Below, in pieces: positions 25,362 to 33,884 of a stretch of 33,884 nt of DNA. Both the position numbers and the translations under genes were made by a program. The stretch spans positions 1-33,884 of the forward strand of contig CASFNB010000015.1 of assembly GCA_949295915.1 (NCBI GenBank), read 5' to 3'. The notes under the pieces are model-generated. The model saw nothing but the letters and a program-made list of their open reading frames with translations, was not told the origin of the DNA and did not search any database. Origin of the DNA: an uncultured Pseudomonadota bacterium. GTDB taxonomy: Bacteria > Pseudomonadota > Alphaproteobacteria > RF32 > CAG-239. Position 1 is the first letter of the stretch. Every line of letters begins with the position of its first letter.

Positions 25362-26432
25362 GTGGTTGAAGAAACGGAAAAGAAACAAGCACCGGAAAAT
25401 TCAAGTAATTGGGCAGATAAGATAGAAATTTCGGAAGCCAATTCCTCCCTTTCGGATTCGCTTGCCGATGGCAAAATATTAAATCAAGATGAAATAGATT
25501 CTCTGTTGGGATATCACAATGAAGACAACACAGAATATCGCTCAATGAAAACCGGAGTAAGAGCCATTCTCAATGGGTCAATGGTTTCTTATGAGCGTTT
25601 GCCCATGCTTGAAATTGTATTCGACCGTTTGATTCGTTTAATGGCCACCTCTTTAAGAAATTTCACGCAAGACAACGTTGAGGTTTCTCTGGAAAGCATT
25701 GAATCCATGCGTTTCGGTGAATATATTGATGCCCTGACACTTCCCACCCTATTAACGGTTTTCAAAGCAGAAGAATGGGACAACTATGGTCTGATTTCAT
25801 TGGACAGTGCCTTGGTTTACTCAATTGTTGATGTTTTGCTCGGAGGTCGCCGAGGAACAGCTGCCATGCGCATTGAAGGACGCCCCTATACAACCATCGA
25901 GCTAAATCTCGTCAAAGATATGATCCAGCTTATCTTAACAGATCTTTCAACCGCATTTGACCCGATTACGACAGTAAACTTCATTTATGACAGGACCGAG
26001 ACTAATCCACGATTTGCCACCATATCCAGACTGTCCAACGCCGTTATTGTTGCTCGGCTTCGAGTAGACATGGAAGATCGCGGCGGGAAGATAGATTTAA
26101 TGATTCCCTACGCCACCTTAGAGCCCATAAGAGAACTGTTGCTGCAAATGTTTATGGGCGAACGCTTCGGTCGAGATGCCATATGGGAAAATCACCTTAT
26201 GGAACAACTCTGGGATACCGATATAGAATTAGATGCCGTTATGAAAGAAGTGGAAGTTAAATTCGGAGAAATATCCAATTGGGAAAAAGGAGCTTTTTTG
26301 CCATTGGATATGTCGCCACATGATGATATTACCCTTCTGTGCGGAGATGTACCTCTTTTAAGCGGCTCAATGGGACGCAAAGGCAATAAAGTTGTTATAC
26401 GCATAAAAGGAAAGGCAGAAAAAAATGGATAA
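25362..26432 (+). CDS. fliM: flagellar motor switch protein FliM
   Basis: The C-ring protein that receives CheY-P and reverses or stops the motor. The 356-residue product has the CheY-binding motif ILNQDEIDSLLG at residues 39-50, preceded by an unusual Ser/Glu-rich extension of nearly 40 residues. The central CheC-like domain includes LEIVFDRLIRLMATSLRN and LISLDSALVYSIVDVLLGG. The C-terminal SpoA domain (about 280-350) ends GRKGNKVVIRIKGKAE. The start is GTG (25362) with AAGGAA upstream. The last 8 bases overlap the next gene, so they are translationally coupled. Confidence 0.95.
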   Translation: MVEETEKKQAPENSSNWADKIEISEANSSLSDSLADGKILNQDEIDSLLGYHNEDNTEYRSMKTGVRAILNGSMVSYERLPMLEIVFDRLIRLMATSLRNFTQDNVEVSLESIESMRFGEYIDALTLPTLLTVFKAEEWDNYGLISLDSALVYSIVDVLLGGRRGTAAMRIEGRPYTTIELNLVKDMIQLILTDLSTAFDPITTVNFIYDRTETNPRFATISRLSNAVIVARLRVDMEDRGGKIDLMIPYATLEPIRELLLQMFMGERFGRDAIWENHLMEQLWDTDIELDAVMKEVEVKFGEISNWEKGAFLPLDMSPHDDITLLCGDVPLLSGSMGRKGNKVVIRIKGKAEKNG

Positions 26433-26886
26433 TATCGACTTATTGATTAACCTCATGGTCATCATTTTGCTTATTCCGGCCATTATCTATGTATACAAAC
26501 TAGATAAAAATTTAACCCTGATGCGCCAAAACCAAAAAGCTTTGTTAAAACTCATAGAAGCATTAAACGAAGCTACGTATAAAGCAGAAACAAGTATACC
26601 AAAACTAAAATCAGTTACCGAAAGCTCCGGCAATGACTTAAAAGAAGTTGTAGACAACGCTAAAGAACTGAAAGATGATTTATTGTTCATCAACGAAAGA
26701 GCCGACAATTTAGCTGATCGATTAGAAGACGCCATCAAAACCGGACGCAAACTAAAAGATACGCCTGTACAAACAGAAACAGATAACGTAAACGACATAT
26801 CGTCAAAACCTCAAAATATGTCCGAAGACATTTCTCGCTCAGAAGCAGAAATGGAACTTCTGAAAGCACTTCGAGCCATAAAATAA
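26425..26886 (+). CDS. DUF6468-like flagellar-associated membrane protein
   Basis: A 153-residue protein with one N-terminal membrane helix (LLINLMVIILLIPAIIYVY), a coiled-coil-rich helical middle (about residues 25-110) and a helical end (SEAEMELLKALRAIK). The build and position, directly after fliM and before the MotE-like gene, match the small DUF6468 proteins of alphaproteobacterial flagellar operons. The function of that family is unknown; a link to motor assembly is inferred from position. It overlaps fliM by 8 bases and lies 10 bases before the next gene. Confidence 0.7.
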   Translation: MDNIDLLINLMVIILLIPAIIYVYKLDKNLTLMRQNQKALLKLIEALNEATYKAETSIPKLKSVTESSGNDLKEVVDNAKELKDDLLFINERADNLADRLEDAIKTGRKLKDTPVQTETDNVNDISSKPQNMSEDISRSEAEMELLKALRAIK

Positions 26887-26896
26887 AGGAAAAAAC

Positions 26897-27544
26897 ATGA
26901 AACAAATTAAAATTCACTTCCGCTTACTGCCTATTTTTATTTTTGTGGCTGTTTTATCTTTATCTGTAAAAATAAACAGTGTATATGACATTATCATCAA
27001 TAAAGAACTGCCCAAGATCAGCATTTCTCAAAACAAAGCATGGGCAGAAGAACAAGAAATTGCAGAGACTAAAAAACTAACACAAATTTTACAAGACAGT
27101 AAAGAAGATATACCCTCACCGGAAAAATCGGCTGCATCAACAACCTTTACGCAATCAGAAATAGCCATATTGCAAGAACTCGCAGAAAGAAGAGAGGCTT
27201 TAGATATCCGCTCACAAGAAATCGATAAAAAAGCAATTCAACTAAAAGTAGCCGAAGAAGAAATTGATAAAAAATTAGCTCAATTAAAAACTTATGAAGA
27301 AAAACTACAAAAACTAATAAACAAATACAACGAGCAGGAAAAAGCTCAACTTGCCGCTTTGGTAAAAATGTATTCCACCATGAAACCCAAAGACGCTGCT
27401 CGCATTTTCAATACTTTTGACTTAGATATTTTGGTTGCAATTTTGAAGGAAATGAAACCCTCTTCTTCATCGGCCATTTTGTCACAAATGGATGCCATAA
27501 AAGCAAAAGAAGTAACAACAGCTCTTATCAGCCGCAATATATAG
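26897..27544 (+). CDS. motE: MotE-like flagellar protein with MgtE N-terminal-like domain
   Basis: A 215-residue exported or membrane-anchored protein: hydrophobic N-terminus (LLPIFIFVAVLSLSVKI), a linker, a long coiled coil (about residues 90-155, with repeated EIDKK segments) and a C-terminal helical domain (MYSTMKPKDAARIFNTFDL, ILKEMKPSSSSAILSQMD, AKEVTTALI) of the MgtE intracellular N-domain type. In rhizobia MotE is a periplasmic chaperone of the motility protein MotC, and this layout and operon position fit that family. The fold is well supported; the specific role is inferred. AAAGGAAAAA lies upstream. Confidence 0.72.
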   Translation: MKQIKIHFRLLPIFIFVAVLSLSVKINSVYDIIINKELPKISISQNKAWAEEQEIAETKKLTQILQDSKEDIPSPEKSAASTTFTQSEIAILQELAERREALDIRSQEIDKKAIQLKVAEEEIDKKLAQLKTYEEKLQKLINKYNEQEKAQLAALVKMYSTMKPKDAARIFNTFDLDILVAILKEMKPSSSSAILSQMDAIKAKEVTTALISRNI

Positions 27545-27552
27545 AAAAGAAA

Positions 27553-30500
27553 ATGTTTACAGACAAAAAAAACAAACATATTTTGCTTTCAACAATTCAA
27601 ACCGCAATAAAACTGATATGCTGTGGAATATTTTTCATTGTCTTTAACGCAAAAGCCGCAGAAGTTAAATATGAGCAAACTTCCGACAAAGCCGATATAT
27701 CCATTTTTTTACCGCCATCTACCGACTATGAAGTAGAAACTCAAAACGATAAGTTGCTGTTATCATTTAACAGCCCTCTTGCCGAAGACATGCAAAAAAC
27801 GCAAGAAAAATTAAATTCGTTCGTTCAAAGCCAAAAAATTTCAGAAGACAAACAAAGCATTGAATTACAAATGAAAGTTCCTTATTCTGTTCGCACAGCA
27901 TATAACAACGGAATATTACAAATTGAAATTCTGCGCCAAACATCGACATCAAATACAAACGATCAGGCAAATAAAGGAGTAATATTAGATTATGGCGAAC
28001 ATGAAGGTTATGAACGTCTGTCATTTTCCTATGTAAGCAAACCCCACTATGCAGTCAAAGCCGATAAAAACGCCACTATTATCTCCTTTTTGTCGCCCGT
28101 AGAGTTTAATTGGGAAAAGATAAGAGAAACAAATATATATCCGTATCTTGAACAATATACCAATCAGCTCGGCGGAACAGATATAAAAATTCCACACCAA
28201 CTGCTGAAATCTTTTGAATATAATAACAAAATTGTATTGGATATAAAAAAAGAAAATCAGACATCACAAACAGAAAAGGCTGAGAATAAAAGCCTCAATA
28301 TAATAACCGAACGCAATGCTCTGGGGCAGCAAGACAACATTGGCATGGAAAACAAAACCGTCAAGGACGAAGTTGCAAGTTTAGCATTTCCGTGGAATAT
28401 GGAAGTCGGCGTCAGTGTATTCCAACGCGGCAAATATATATGGATTGCATTCGACCACCAAAGGACTCTCGATTTAGACGATTTACGTAATCAGAGTAAA
28501 AATGTAACGGAGCAAATTATTCAGGTTCCGCATTCTAAAGCAACCATTTTAAGAATTTTGCCCAAACCCAACGTTCGTGTCGGACTACGACAAGAGGGTT
28601 TGCTCTGGATTATAGATTTATATACACACAATATTGACTACAAAGTCAGAGAACTTCCGATTTTTGTACAATACAACAGCATGAATCAATCCTATTTGTA
28701 TATTCCAAACAACAACAGCGGAAATGCCCTATCCATTATAGATCCCGAAGTCGGAGATATGATATTAATCGGCACGGAAACAGAGCTCGGACTTGCCATA
28801 GACGAAGCATACCGCTATCAAGATCTGGAAATACTACCGGCTAAACAAGGTTTTGCCATTGTTCCCAATGCTTCCGATATCATGCTGACAAAAGGGAATA
28901 CCGGCTTTAGCATAAAAGCGGACAATCGCGGTTTAAATATCTCTGATAATTTGGATAATATAAAAAGACAACAGCAGTTTTTGCAAAAAGCATCCGATAT
29001 ATTTGATTTGAATATTCCGGCACAACTCTTGCAAATGAACTTTTTAGATGCAGAAAAACAAATCAAAGAAGATATAGCAAAATCTAAACAAGAACAACAA
29101 ATAAGAGCCAAACTTCTATTAATAAGATATTATTTAGGAATGGGGTTAGGAACGGAAGCAATGCAAGCTCTTAAACAACTATCTCCGGAAGAGAAGCAAA
29201 AAGTCAGTCCGGAGACTTATGCTGCATTATCCGGAGTAGCAAACTTTCTGATGAGACGCTATGACGAAGCATTGGATAATTTTTCCGTACAAGGTCTGCA
29301 AAACAACAATGAAGCTATTTTCTGGAGAGCCTTAACAGATTCTGCATTGGAATTCAAAAAAGAAAATGATATAGTTTTACTGACATTTATCACCATCATC
29401 AGAGATTATCCGCAAGAGTTGAAAGAGCGCATAGCTTTGGTAGCAGCTGACACCACCATCAAAGCCTATGATGATATTTCTACACAAAACTTTTTAGATA
29501 TATTAAAAAGTTCTAAAAATAATGATGCAAGACGCGCCCAAATACTATATTTAAATGCACAAAAATTTGAATATCAAGGCTATCCCAACAATGCCTTAAA
29601 AGAATATAGCTATGCTACAATGCACAAATCACAAAAATATGCCTCATTAGCGCGTTTTTCCAAAGTCGACTTGGAAGACCGGTTCAAATTAATTAACCCT
29701 AAACGAGCCATAGAAGAATTAGAAAGATTGCGTTTTGCATGGGGAGAAGAAAATTTCAAATTCAAGCTACTGCAACGCTTAGCAGAAATTTATGAATCCG
29801 ATAAAAACTATAACAAAGCCCTTTTAACTTACCAGCAAAGCCTTAACTTGGCTCAAACCCCGTCACAAAAAGAAGACATTTTAAACAAGATGCTAAAACT
29901 TTTTGAAGATTTATACATGAATGGTCGTGTAGATGAACTCCAAGCCGTTAAAGCAATTGCGCTGTATAAAGACTATGAGTGGCTTGCACCGCGCAGCCGC
30001 TATTATACCGCCATGGCACAAAAGCTGGCGGACCGTATGGTGGCGGTAGATTTACTAACCAGCGCATCAGATCTATTAAAAGAGCAACTCCGTTTAGTCA
30101 ACTTAAGTCCGGATCAAAAAGCACAAATTGGAGCCAGACTGGCTTTAATCTACCTATTTGAAGAAGATGCAATAGCCGCGCTGGACATCTTAGATAAAAC
30201 ACAAACAAAAGATTTAAGCCAAAATCAACAACAATATCGCAAAATTATTAAAGCAAAAGCGTTAGCCTATTTAAATAAAACAGATGAGGCATTAAAACTA
30301 TTGGAAGATGATTTCAGTAAAAATGCCTTATTATTAAAAACCGATATATATTGGAAATCCGGACAATGGGAAAAAGCCGCCAACACAATAAAGTATTTAA
30401 TAGAAAAGCCCCAAAAGGACACCCCTCTGACTTCCGAACAACGCACCTATATTTTAGACTGGATAATTGCATTGAAAAAAGCCAATCGCAGTACCGTAAT

Positions 30501-30726
30501 TTATCGTATACGCAATACATTTCTGTCATATTTTGAAAAAACGCCCTATTACAGCACTTTTAACATTCTAACAAGTAATTTGGAAACAAACCGTGTAGAC
30601 ATGAACTCCATTGACAAAGCCGTAAACGATATTTCTGCTTATAGCAATTTTTCCAAAATATATGACGAATCACTGCTTAAGTCATTACCGCAACAACCGG
30701 AAAATAAAGAGGCCGGAGAAAAATGA
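27553..30726 (+). CDS. large exported TPR protein of the flagellar operon
   Basis: A 1057-residue protein with a signal peptide ending NAKA (cleavage near residue 35). The N-terminal third (about 36-450) is beta-rich and begins like an AMIN-type domain ([29 protein letters not shown]). From about 480 onwards come helical repeats of TPR type, for example [40 protein letters not shown] and [19 protein letters not shown]. It should be periplasmic or outer-envelope. It lies 8 bases after the MotE-like gene and overlaps uvrB by 4 bases. Alphaproteobacterial fliL-fliM operons often carry a long TPR protein here; a role in flagellum assembly is inference. Confidence 0.78.
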   Translation: MFTDKKNKHILLSTIQTAIKLICCGIFFIVFNAKAAEVKYEQTSDKADISIFLPPSTDYEVETQNDKLLLSFNSPLAEDMQKTQEKLNSFVQSQKISEDKQSIELQMKVPYSVRTAYNNGILQIEILRQTSTSNTNDQANKGVILDYGEHEGYERLSFSYVSKPHYAVKADKNATIISFLSPVEFNWEKIRETNIYPYLEQYTNQLGGTDIKIPHQLLKSFEYNNKIVLDIKKENQTSQTEKAENKSLNIITERNALGQQDNIGMENKTVKDEVASLAFPWNMEVGVSVFQRGKYIWIAFDHQRTLDLDDLRNQSKNVTEQIIQVPHSKATILRILPKPNVRVGLRQEGLLWIIDLYTHNIDYKVRELPIFVQYNSMNQSYLYIPNNNSGNALSIIDPEVGDMILIGTETELGLAIDEAYRYQDLEILPAKQGFAIVPNASDIMLTKGNTGFSIKADNRGLNISDNLDNIKRQQQFLQKASDIFDLNIPAQLLQMNFLDAEKQIKEDIAKSKQEQQIRAKLLLIRYYLGMGLGTEAMQALKQLSPEEKQKVSPETYAALSGVANFLMRRYDEALDNFSVQGLQNNNEAIFWRALTDSALEFKKENDIVLLTFITIIRDYPQELKERIALVAADTTIKAYDDISTQNFLDILKSSKNNDARRAQILYLNAQKFEYQGYPNNALKEYSYATMHKSQKYASLARFSKVDLEDRFKLINPKRAIEELERLRFAWGEENFKFKLLQRLAEIYESDKNYNKALLTYQQSLNLAQTPSQKEDILNKMLKLFEDLYMNGRVDELQAVKAIALYKDYEWLAPRSRYYTAMAQKLADRMVAVDLLTSASDLLKEQLRLVNLSPDQKAQIGARLALIYLFEEDAIAALDILDKTQTKDLSQNQQQYRKIIKAKALAYLNKTDEALKLLEDDFSKNALLLKTDIYWKSGQWEKAANTIKYLIEKPQKDTPLTSEQRTYILDWIIALKKANRSTVIYRIRNTFLSYFEKTPYYSTFNILTSNLETNRVDMNSIDKAVNDISAYSNFSKIYDESLLKSLPQQPENKEAGEK

Positions 30727-32702
30727 AATTTAAGATTCATTCTCCTTATTCTCCGGCAGGCGACCAACCGCAAGCCATTAAAGAACTTTGCGAAGGAATA
30801 AACCGAGGCGAAGCATCTCAAGTTTTGTTAGGTGTAACCGGTTCCGGTAAAACCTTTACCATGGCAAAAATCATTGAACAAACGCAACGTCCTGCGCTGA
30901 TTATGGCCCCGAACAAAATTTTGGCAGCACAATTATATTCGGAAATGAAAGAGTTTTTTCCCGAAAATCATGTTGAATATTTTGTTTCTTACTATGATTA
31001 CTATCAACCGGAAGCTTACATTCCCAAAACCGATACATATATTGAAAAAGATTCTGCCTTAAATGAACAAATCGATCGCATGAGAAACGCTGCCACTCGA
31101 AGCATTTTGGAAAGCCGAGATGTCATTATTGTCGCTTCTGTGTCTTGCATTTATGGTTTGGGTGATGTTGAATCCTATTCAGCCATGACTTTTCCTTTAA
31201 CCGTCGGCGATAGTGTAGACATCAAAGACGTTTGCCGCCATTTGGCAGAATTACAATATGAGCGCAACCAACAAAACTTTATCCGCAGTTCCTTTCGCGT
31301 CAATGGCGATATCTTAGATATTTTTCCGGCACACTACGAAGACCGAGCTTGGAGAATATCCTTTTTTGGCGATGAAATCGAGAGCATTCATGAATTTGAT
31401 TCTTTAACCGGTAAAAAAACGGCAAGTCTGAATTCTGTTACCATATATCCGGCCAATCACTATGTAACCCCTCGTCCGGCCATATCGCAAGCAATTGTCC
31501 ATATCAAAGAAGAATTGGCGGATACAATTGAAGATTTTAAGAGCAAAGGCAAATTGCTTGAAGCACAAAGAATTGAACAACGCACTCGTTTTGATTTAGA
31601 AATGCTGGAAACGACCGGCAGCTGCAAAGGTATTGAAAACTATTCAAGACATTTAACCGGTAGAAAAGCCGGAGATCCGCCCCCGACTTTATTTGAATAT
31701 TTACCGCCGGATGCTTTGGTTTTTATTGATGAGAGCCACATTTCCGTACCGCAAATCGGTGGCATGTATAAAGGCGATTACAGTCGTAAACACACTTTGG
31801 CAGAATTTGGTTTCCGCCTTCCCTCATGCGTGGATAACCGCCCCTTAAAATTTGCCGAATGGGATCATATGCGAGGACAAACCATCTTTGTTTCCGCCAC
31901 TCCCGGAGATTGGGAATTAGAACAAAGCAATGGCGTGTTTGTTGAGCAAGTTATTCGCCCGACCGGCTTGTCAGACCCGTTATGTATTGTTCGTCCGGTC
32001 GAAAACCAAATTGATGACTTAATGCACGAATGTCGTAAAACGGCAGAGAAAGGCGAACGTGTTTTGGTCACAACCTTAACCAAAAAAATGGCGGAAGACT
32101 TAACCGAATATCTGAACGAAAACGGCATCAAAGTACGTTATTTACACTCGGATATTGATACGCTGGAGCGTATTGAAATTATCCGCGATTTAAGGTTAGG
32201 CGTTTTTGATGTATTGGTCGGCATAAACTTACTTCGCGAAGGTTTGGATATTCCCGAATGTTCGCTTGTCGCCATTTTAGATGCCGATAAAGAAGGCTTC
32301 TTACGTTCCACCCGTTCTCTAATCCAAACGATAGGTCGTGCCGCACGTAACGCCGAAGGTCGCGTTATTTTATATGCCGACAAGATGACGGATTCGCTTA
32401 AAGCCGCATTAGATGAAACATCTCGACGTCGTGATAAACAGATAAAATATAATATTGAGCACGGTATCACCCCGCAAACTATCAAGAAAAAGATTTCCAA
32501 TGCTCTTGAAGAAATGACCAAAGGCGATTATGTCGAGGTGTCCAAAGACACCCCCAACATCAAAGATATCAAAAATATTGATAAAAAGCTCAAAGATTTG
32601 GAAAAAGCTATGCGTGAAGCCGCCGCCAACCTTGAGTTTGAACAAGCCATGGTCTATCGCGATGAAATCAAAAAACTCGAAAAAATGTATCTAAAAAACT
32701 AA
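30723..32702 (+). CDS. uvrB: excinuclease ABC subunit B
   Basis: The helicase-like damage verifier of nucleotide excision repair, which receives DNA from UvrA and recruits UvrC. The 659-residue product shows Walker A GVTGSGKT (residues 37-44), the beta-hairpin [12 protein letters not shown] (90-101) that inserts into DNA, the DESH Walker B box, helicase motifs V-VI ([19 protein letters not shown]) and a C-terminal UVR domain ([17 protein letters not shown]). Length is normal. Its ATG overlaps the TGA of the flagellar TPR gene by 4 bases (ATGA), so it is the last gene of that operon and is probably translated by coupling. uvrA lies 15 kb away. Confidence 0.98.
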   Translation: MKFKIHSPYSPAGDQPQAIKELCEGINRGEASQVLLGVTGSGKTFTMAKIIEQTQRPALIMAPNKILAAQLYSEMKEFFPENHVEYFVSYYDYYQPEAYIPKTDTYIEKDSALNEQIDRMRNAATRSILESRDVIIVASVSCIYGLGDVESYSAMTFPLTVGDSVDIKDVCRHLAELQYERNQQNFIRSSFRVNGDILDIFPAHYEDRAWRISFFGDEIESIHEFDSLTGKKTASLNSVTIYPANHYVTPRPAISQAIVHIKEELADTIEDFKSKGKLLEAQRIEQRTRFDLEMLETTGSCKGIENYSRHLTGRKAGDPPPTLFEYLPPDALVFIDESHISVPQIGGMYKGDYSRKHTLAEFGFRLPSCVDNRPLKFAEWDHMRGQTIFVSATPGDWELEQSNGVFVEQVIRPTGLSDPLCIVRPVENQIDDLMHECRKTAEKGERVLVTTLTKKMAEDLTEYLNENGIKVRYLHSDIDTLERIEIIRDLRLGVFDVLVGINLLREGLDIPECSLVAILDADKEGFLRSTRSLIQTIGRAARNAEGRVILYADKMTDSLKAALDETSRRRDKQIKYNIEHGITPQTIKKKISNALEEMTKGDYVEVSKDTPNIKDIKNIDKKLKDLEKAMREAAANLEFEQAMVYRDEIKKLEKMYLKN

Positions 32703-32948
32703 CACGCTAAACCGCAAACATGGACGTTTGATCGCATCGGTTTGATTGCCGCTCTTGCTCTGCAGAGAATAAACAATGCTCTCAGCGAATCTTTTGCACT
32801 TTGTTCTGAGCGACAAGGCTTTTCTTTTTAAATACAACACGTTATATCATTTTTTTGACATTCACCTTTAATTTTAGTTGCAAAAAAAAAAAAACGTTTA
32901 TCATGGATAGTATAGGCTTTAATTCTTTATCATCCATGGAGGCGTGTC
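32703..32948. other. gene-free gap after uvrB
   Basis: 246 bases without a convincing gene. It holds the repeat-like hairpin at 32715-32736, a weak stem GCTCTCAG...CTGAGC near 32790-32820 followed by TTTTCTTTTT that could be the uvrB terminator, a run of 13 A (32882-32894), and a 7-bp inverted repeat CATGGAT/ATCCATG (32902-32908 and 32932-32938) that abuts the GGAGG ribosome site of the next gene. No promoter could be assigned with confidence. Confidence 0.5.
32715..32736 (+). repeat. repeat-like hairpin, copy 1
   Basis: CAAAC, four bases, then ACGTTTGATCGCA. The last 13 bases are identical to the last 13 of the window (33872-33884), where CAAAC also precedes them, so this is one of two copies of a short dispersed element. 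Confidence 0.5.
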
Positions 32949-33806
32949 ATGAAAAACTTAAGCTTTTTTATCTTCTCGGCTCTTTTGAGTTGTGGATTGA
33001 TTTATTCGGCTGCCGCTTTCGACTTGCCTTCATCTTTCTCATATTCACACACCGCCGAATTAAAGCCTATTCCCAATTCTTTTCAAATTGCCAAATCGAC
33101 CTTCTTACCGGACCGTTTTGAAGATTTAGGCTTGTCCGATTATGATACGCTGGGCAATGACTATAATATCGGCAATTGTGATGATTATCCTCTTACTTCT
33201 TGCCCCGCAGGTTCTCTTTGTCAGGCTTGTCCTTTTAATGCAAGAAGGTATCGCTCTTATTCTTGTAAAGTACCTTATACTTTTGTAAACGGAAAATGCA
33301 CCTGTCCTCAAGGCGTTACTTTATCTAACCCCAACGACCGTTGCTTAAAATATTGTGATTCAACCTGTATTCAAAAATCCTGCACACCTTCTACCAACCA
33401 AACAGATTGCACTAACGGCACCCAGAGTTGTGATAACGGTTGCGGACAAAACACGCGTCAATGCTGTGTGGCTTGCACCGATAAAATTACCTCTAAACCC
33501 GCAAACGCTACTTATACTTATTCTGATTGTTATGACGGAAGCAATAAACGGATTCAAACCGGTTGGAAATGTAATTCCGGTTTTCATCAAAAAGGCTCGG
33601 CTTGTGAAAAAGACTGTAACAACACCCCTTGTTCGGGTTTTACACTCTCTTCTTGTCCGAGCGGATATACCTGTGAGAAATGCACTAAAACCGCGACCGA
33701 TTGCACCACGAGCGGAACTTATTACAAGCTTATCGGTTGCCCGACCGGACAACTCGATTTGAACAATTACTGGTGCAACGGTGCACTCAAGTGTTGGTTA
33801 AAATAG
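32949..33806 (+). CDS. secreted protein with about 29 cysteines
   Basis: A 285-residue exported protein with a signal peptide ending YSAAA (cleavage before FDLPS). The first 50 mature residues are Cys-free; the rest is extremely Cys-rich (about 29 Cys). Two sub-repeats share the pattern L-[TS]-S-C-P-[AS]-G-x2-C-x2-C: LTSCPAGSLCQAC and LSSCPSGYTCEKC. Between them are CxxC-like and Cys-Cys pairs (CTCP, QCCVAC). The pattern suggests small disulfide-locked modules on the cell surface. It shares the CPF[ND] box with the protein at 14-604. A GGAGG site precedes the start. No known family is recognised; folding would need periplasmic disulfide enzymes. Confidence 0.8.
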   Translation: MKNLSFFIFSALLSCGLIYSAAAFDLPSSFSYSHTAELKPIPNSFQIAKSTFLPDRFEDLGLSDYDTLGNDYNIGNCDDYPLTSCPAGSLCQACPFNARRYRSYSCKVPYTFVNGKCTCPQGVTLSNPNDRCLKYCDSTCIQKSCTPSTNQTDCTNGTQSCDNGCGQNTRQCCVACTDKITSKPANATYTYSDCYDGSNKRIQTGWKCNSGFHQKGSACEKDCNNTPCSGFTLSSCPSGYTCEKCTKTATDCTTSGTYYKLIGCPTGQLDLNNYWCNGALKCWLK

Positions 33807-33815
33807 GAGAAGAGG

Positions 33816-33862
33816 CACCCTGAACAACCCTCGTCGTCACCCTGAACTTGTTTCAGCATGAC
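33816..33862. repeat. REP-like palindrome
   Basis: CACCCTGAAC occurs twice in tandem (near 33816 and 33838). The second copy continues as CTGAAC-TT-GTTTCAG and can form a hairpin bounded by GTCA and TGAC. Palindromes with a CTGAACTTGTTTCAG core are common as dispersed intergenic repeats in alphaproteobacterial genomes. Confidence 0.55.
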
Positions 33863-33884
33863 AAACGTAGCACGTTTGATCGCA
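33862..33884 (+). repeat. repeat-like hairpin, copy 2, cut by the window end
   Basis: CAAACGT-AGC-ACGTTTG is a perfect 7-bp hairpin followed by ATCGCA. The ACGTTTGATCGCA part repeats 32724-32736. The element probably continues beyond the window. Confidence 0.5.

Overview
The window is an AT-rich chromosomal segment of a Gram-negative bacterium, most likely an alphaproteobacterium of the kind found as uncultured gut or host-associated lineages. This taxonomic call is an inference. It rests on gyrA lying near ssb in the same orientation, on a flagellar block fliL-fliM-DUF6468-like-MotE-like-TPR typical of alphaproteobacteria, on low GC, and on secreted cysteine-rich proteins. No rRNA, tRNA, CRISPR array, transposase or integrase was seen.

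Layout. 1-3900: a secreted Cys-rich protein, then four minus-strand genes (a DUF218/YdcF-like protein, a MIF-family tautomerase and two unrecognised proteins). Three of these four are followed by a clear terminator. A candidate structured RNA or leader lies between these genes and gyrA. 3900-9100: gyrA and ssb on the minus strand, separated by two accessory genes, one encoding eleven perfectly spaced 9-residue Trp repeats. 9100-13000: a Leu/Ile/Val-type periplasmic binding protein, an aspartoacylase/AstE-like metallohydrolase and an ATP-grasp ligase; the last two overlap. 13250-17100: uvrA, tail-to-tail with an unrecognised gene. 17200-19850: a membrane-anchored DsbA-family oxidoreductase, divergent from a DUF47-PiT phosphate transport pair. 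19880-24730: a secreted protein, then a PilM-like membrane protein and a 992-residue prepilin resembling PilV tip adhesins. 24830-32700: the flagellar operon fliL, fliM, DUF6468-like, MotE-like and a large TPR protein, with uvrB as its overlapping last gene. 32700-33884: repeat-like hairpins around a second Cys-rich secreted protein.

How the genes fit together. Two core DNA-metabolism groups (gyrA/ssb and uvrA/uvrB) frame envelope and surface functions: flagellar motor assembly, a putative type IVb-like pilus tip, periplasmic disulfide chemistry and Cys-rich exported proteins that may depend on it, and phosphate and amino-acid uptake. Many minus-strand genes have visible sigma70-type promoters, often with a 16-base spacer and TTGCAA or TTGACA at -35, and strong intrinsic terminators. 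The least explained items are the Trp-repeat protein, the pseudoknot-capable RNA candidate upstream of 2858-3574, the giant prepilin with its partner, and the ATP-grasp/hydrolase pair.
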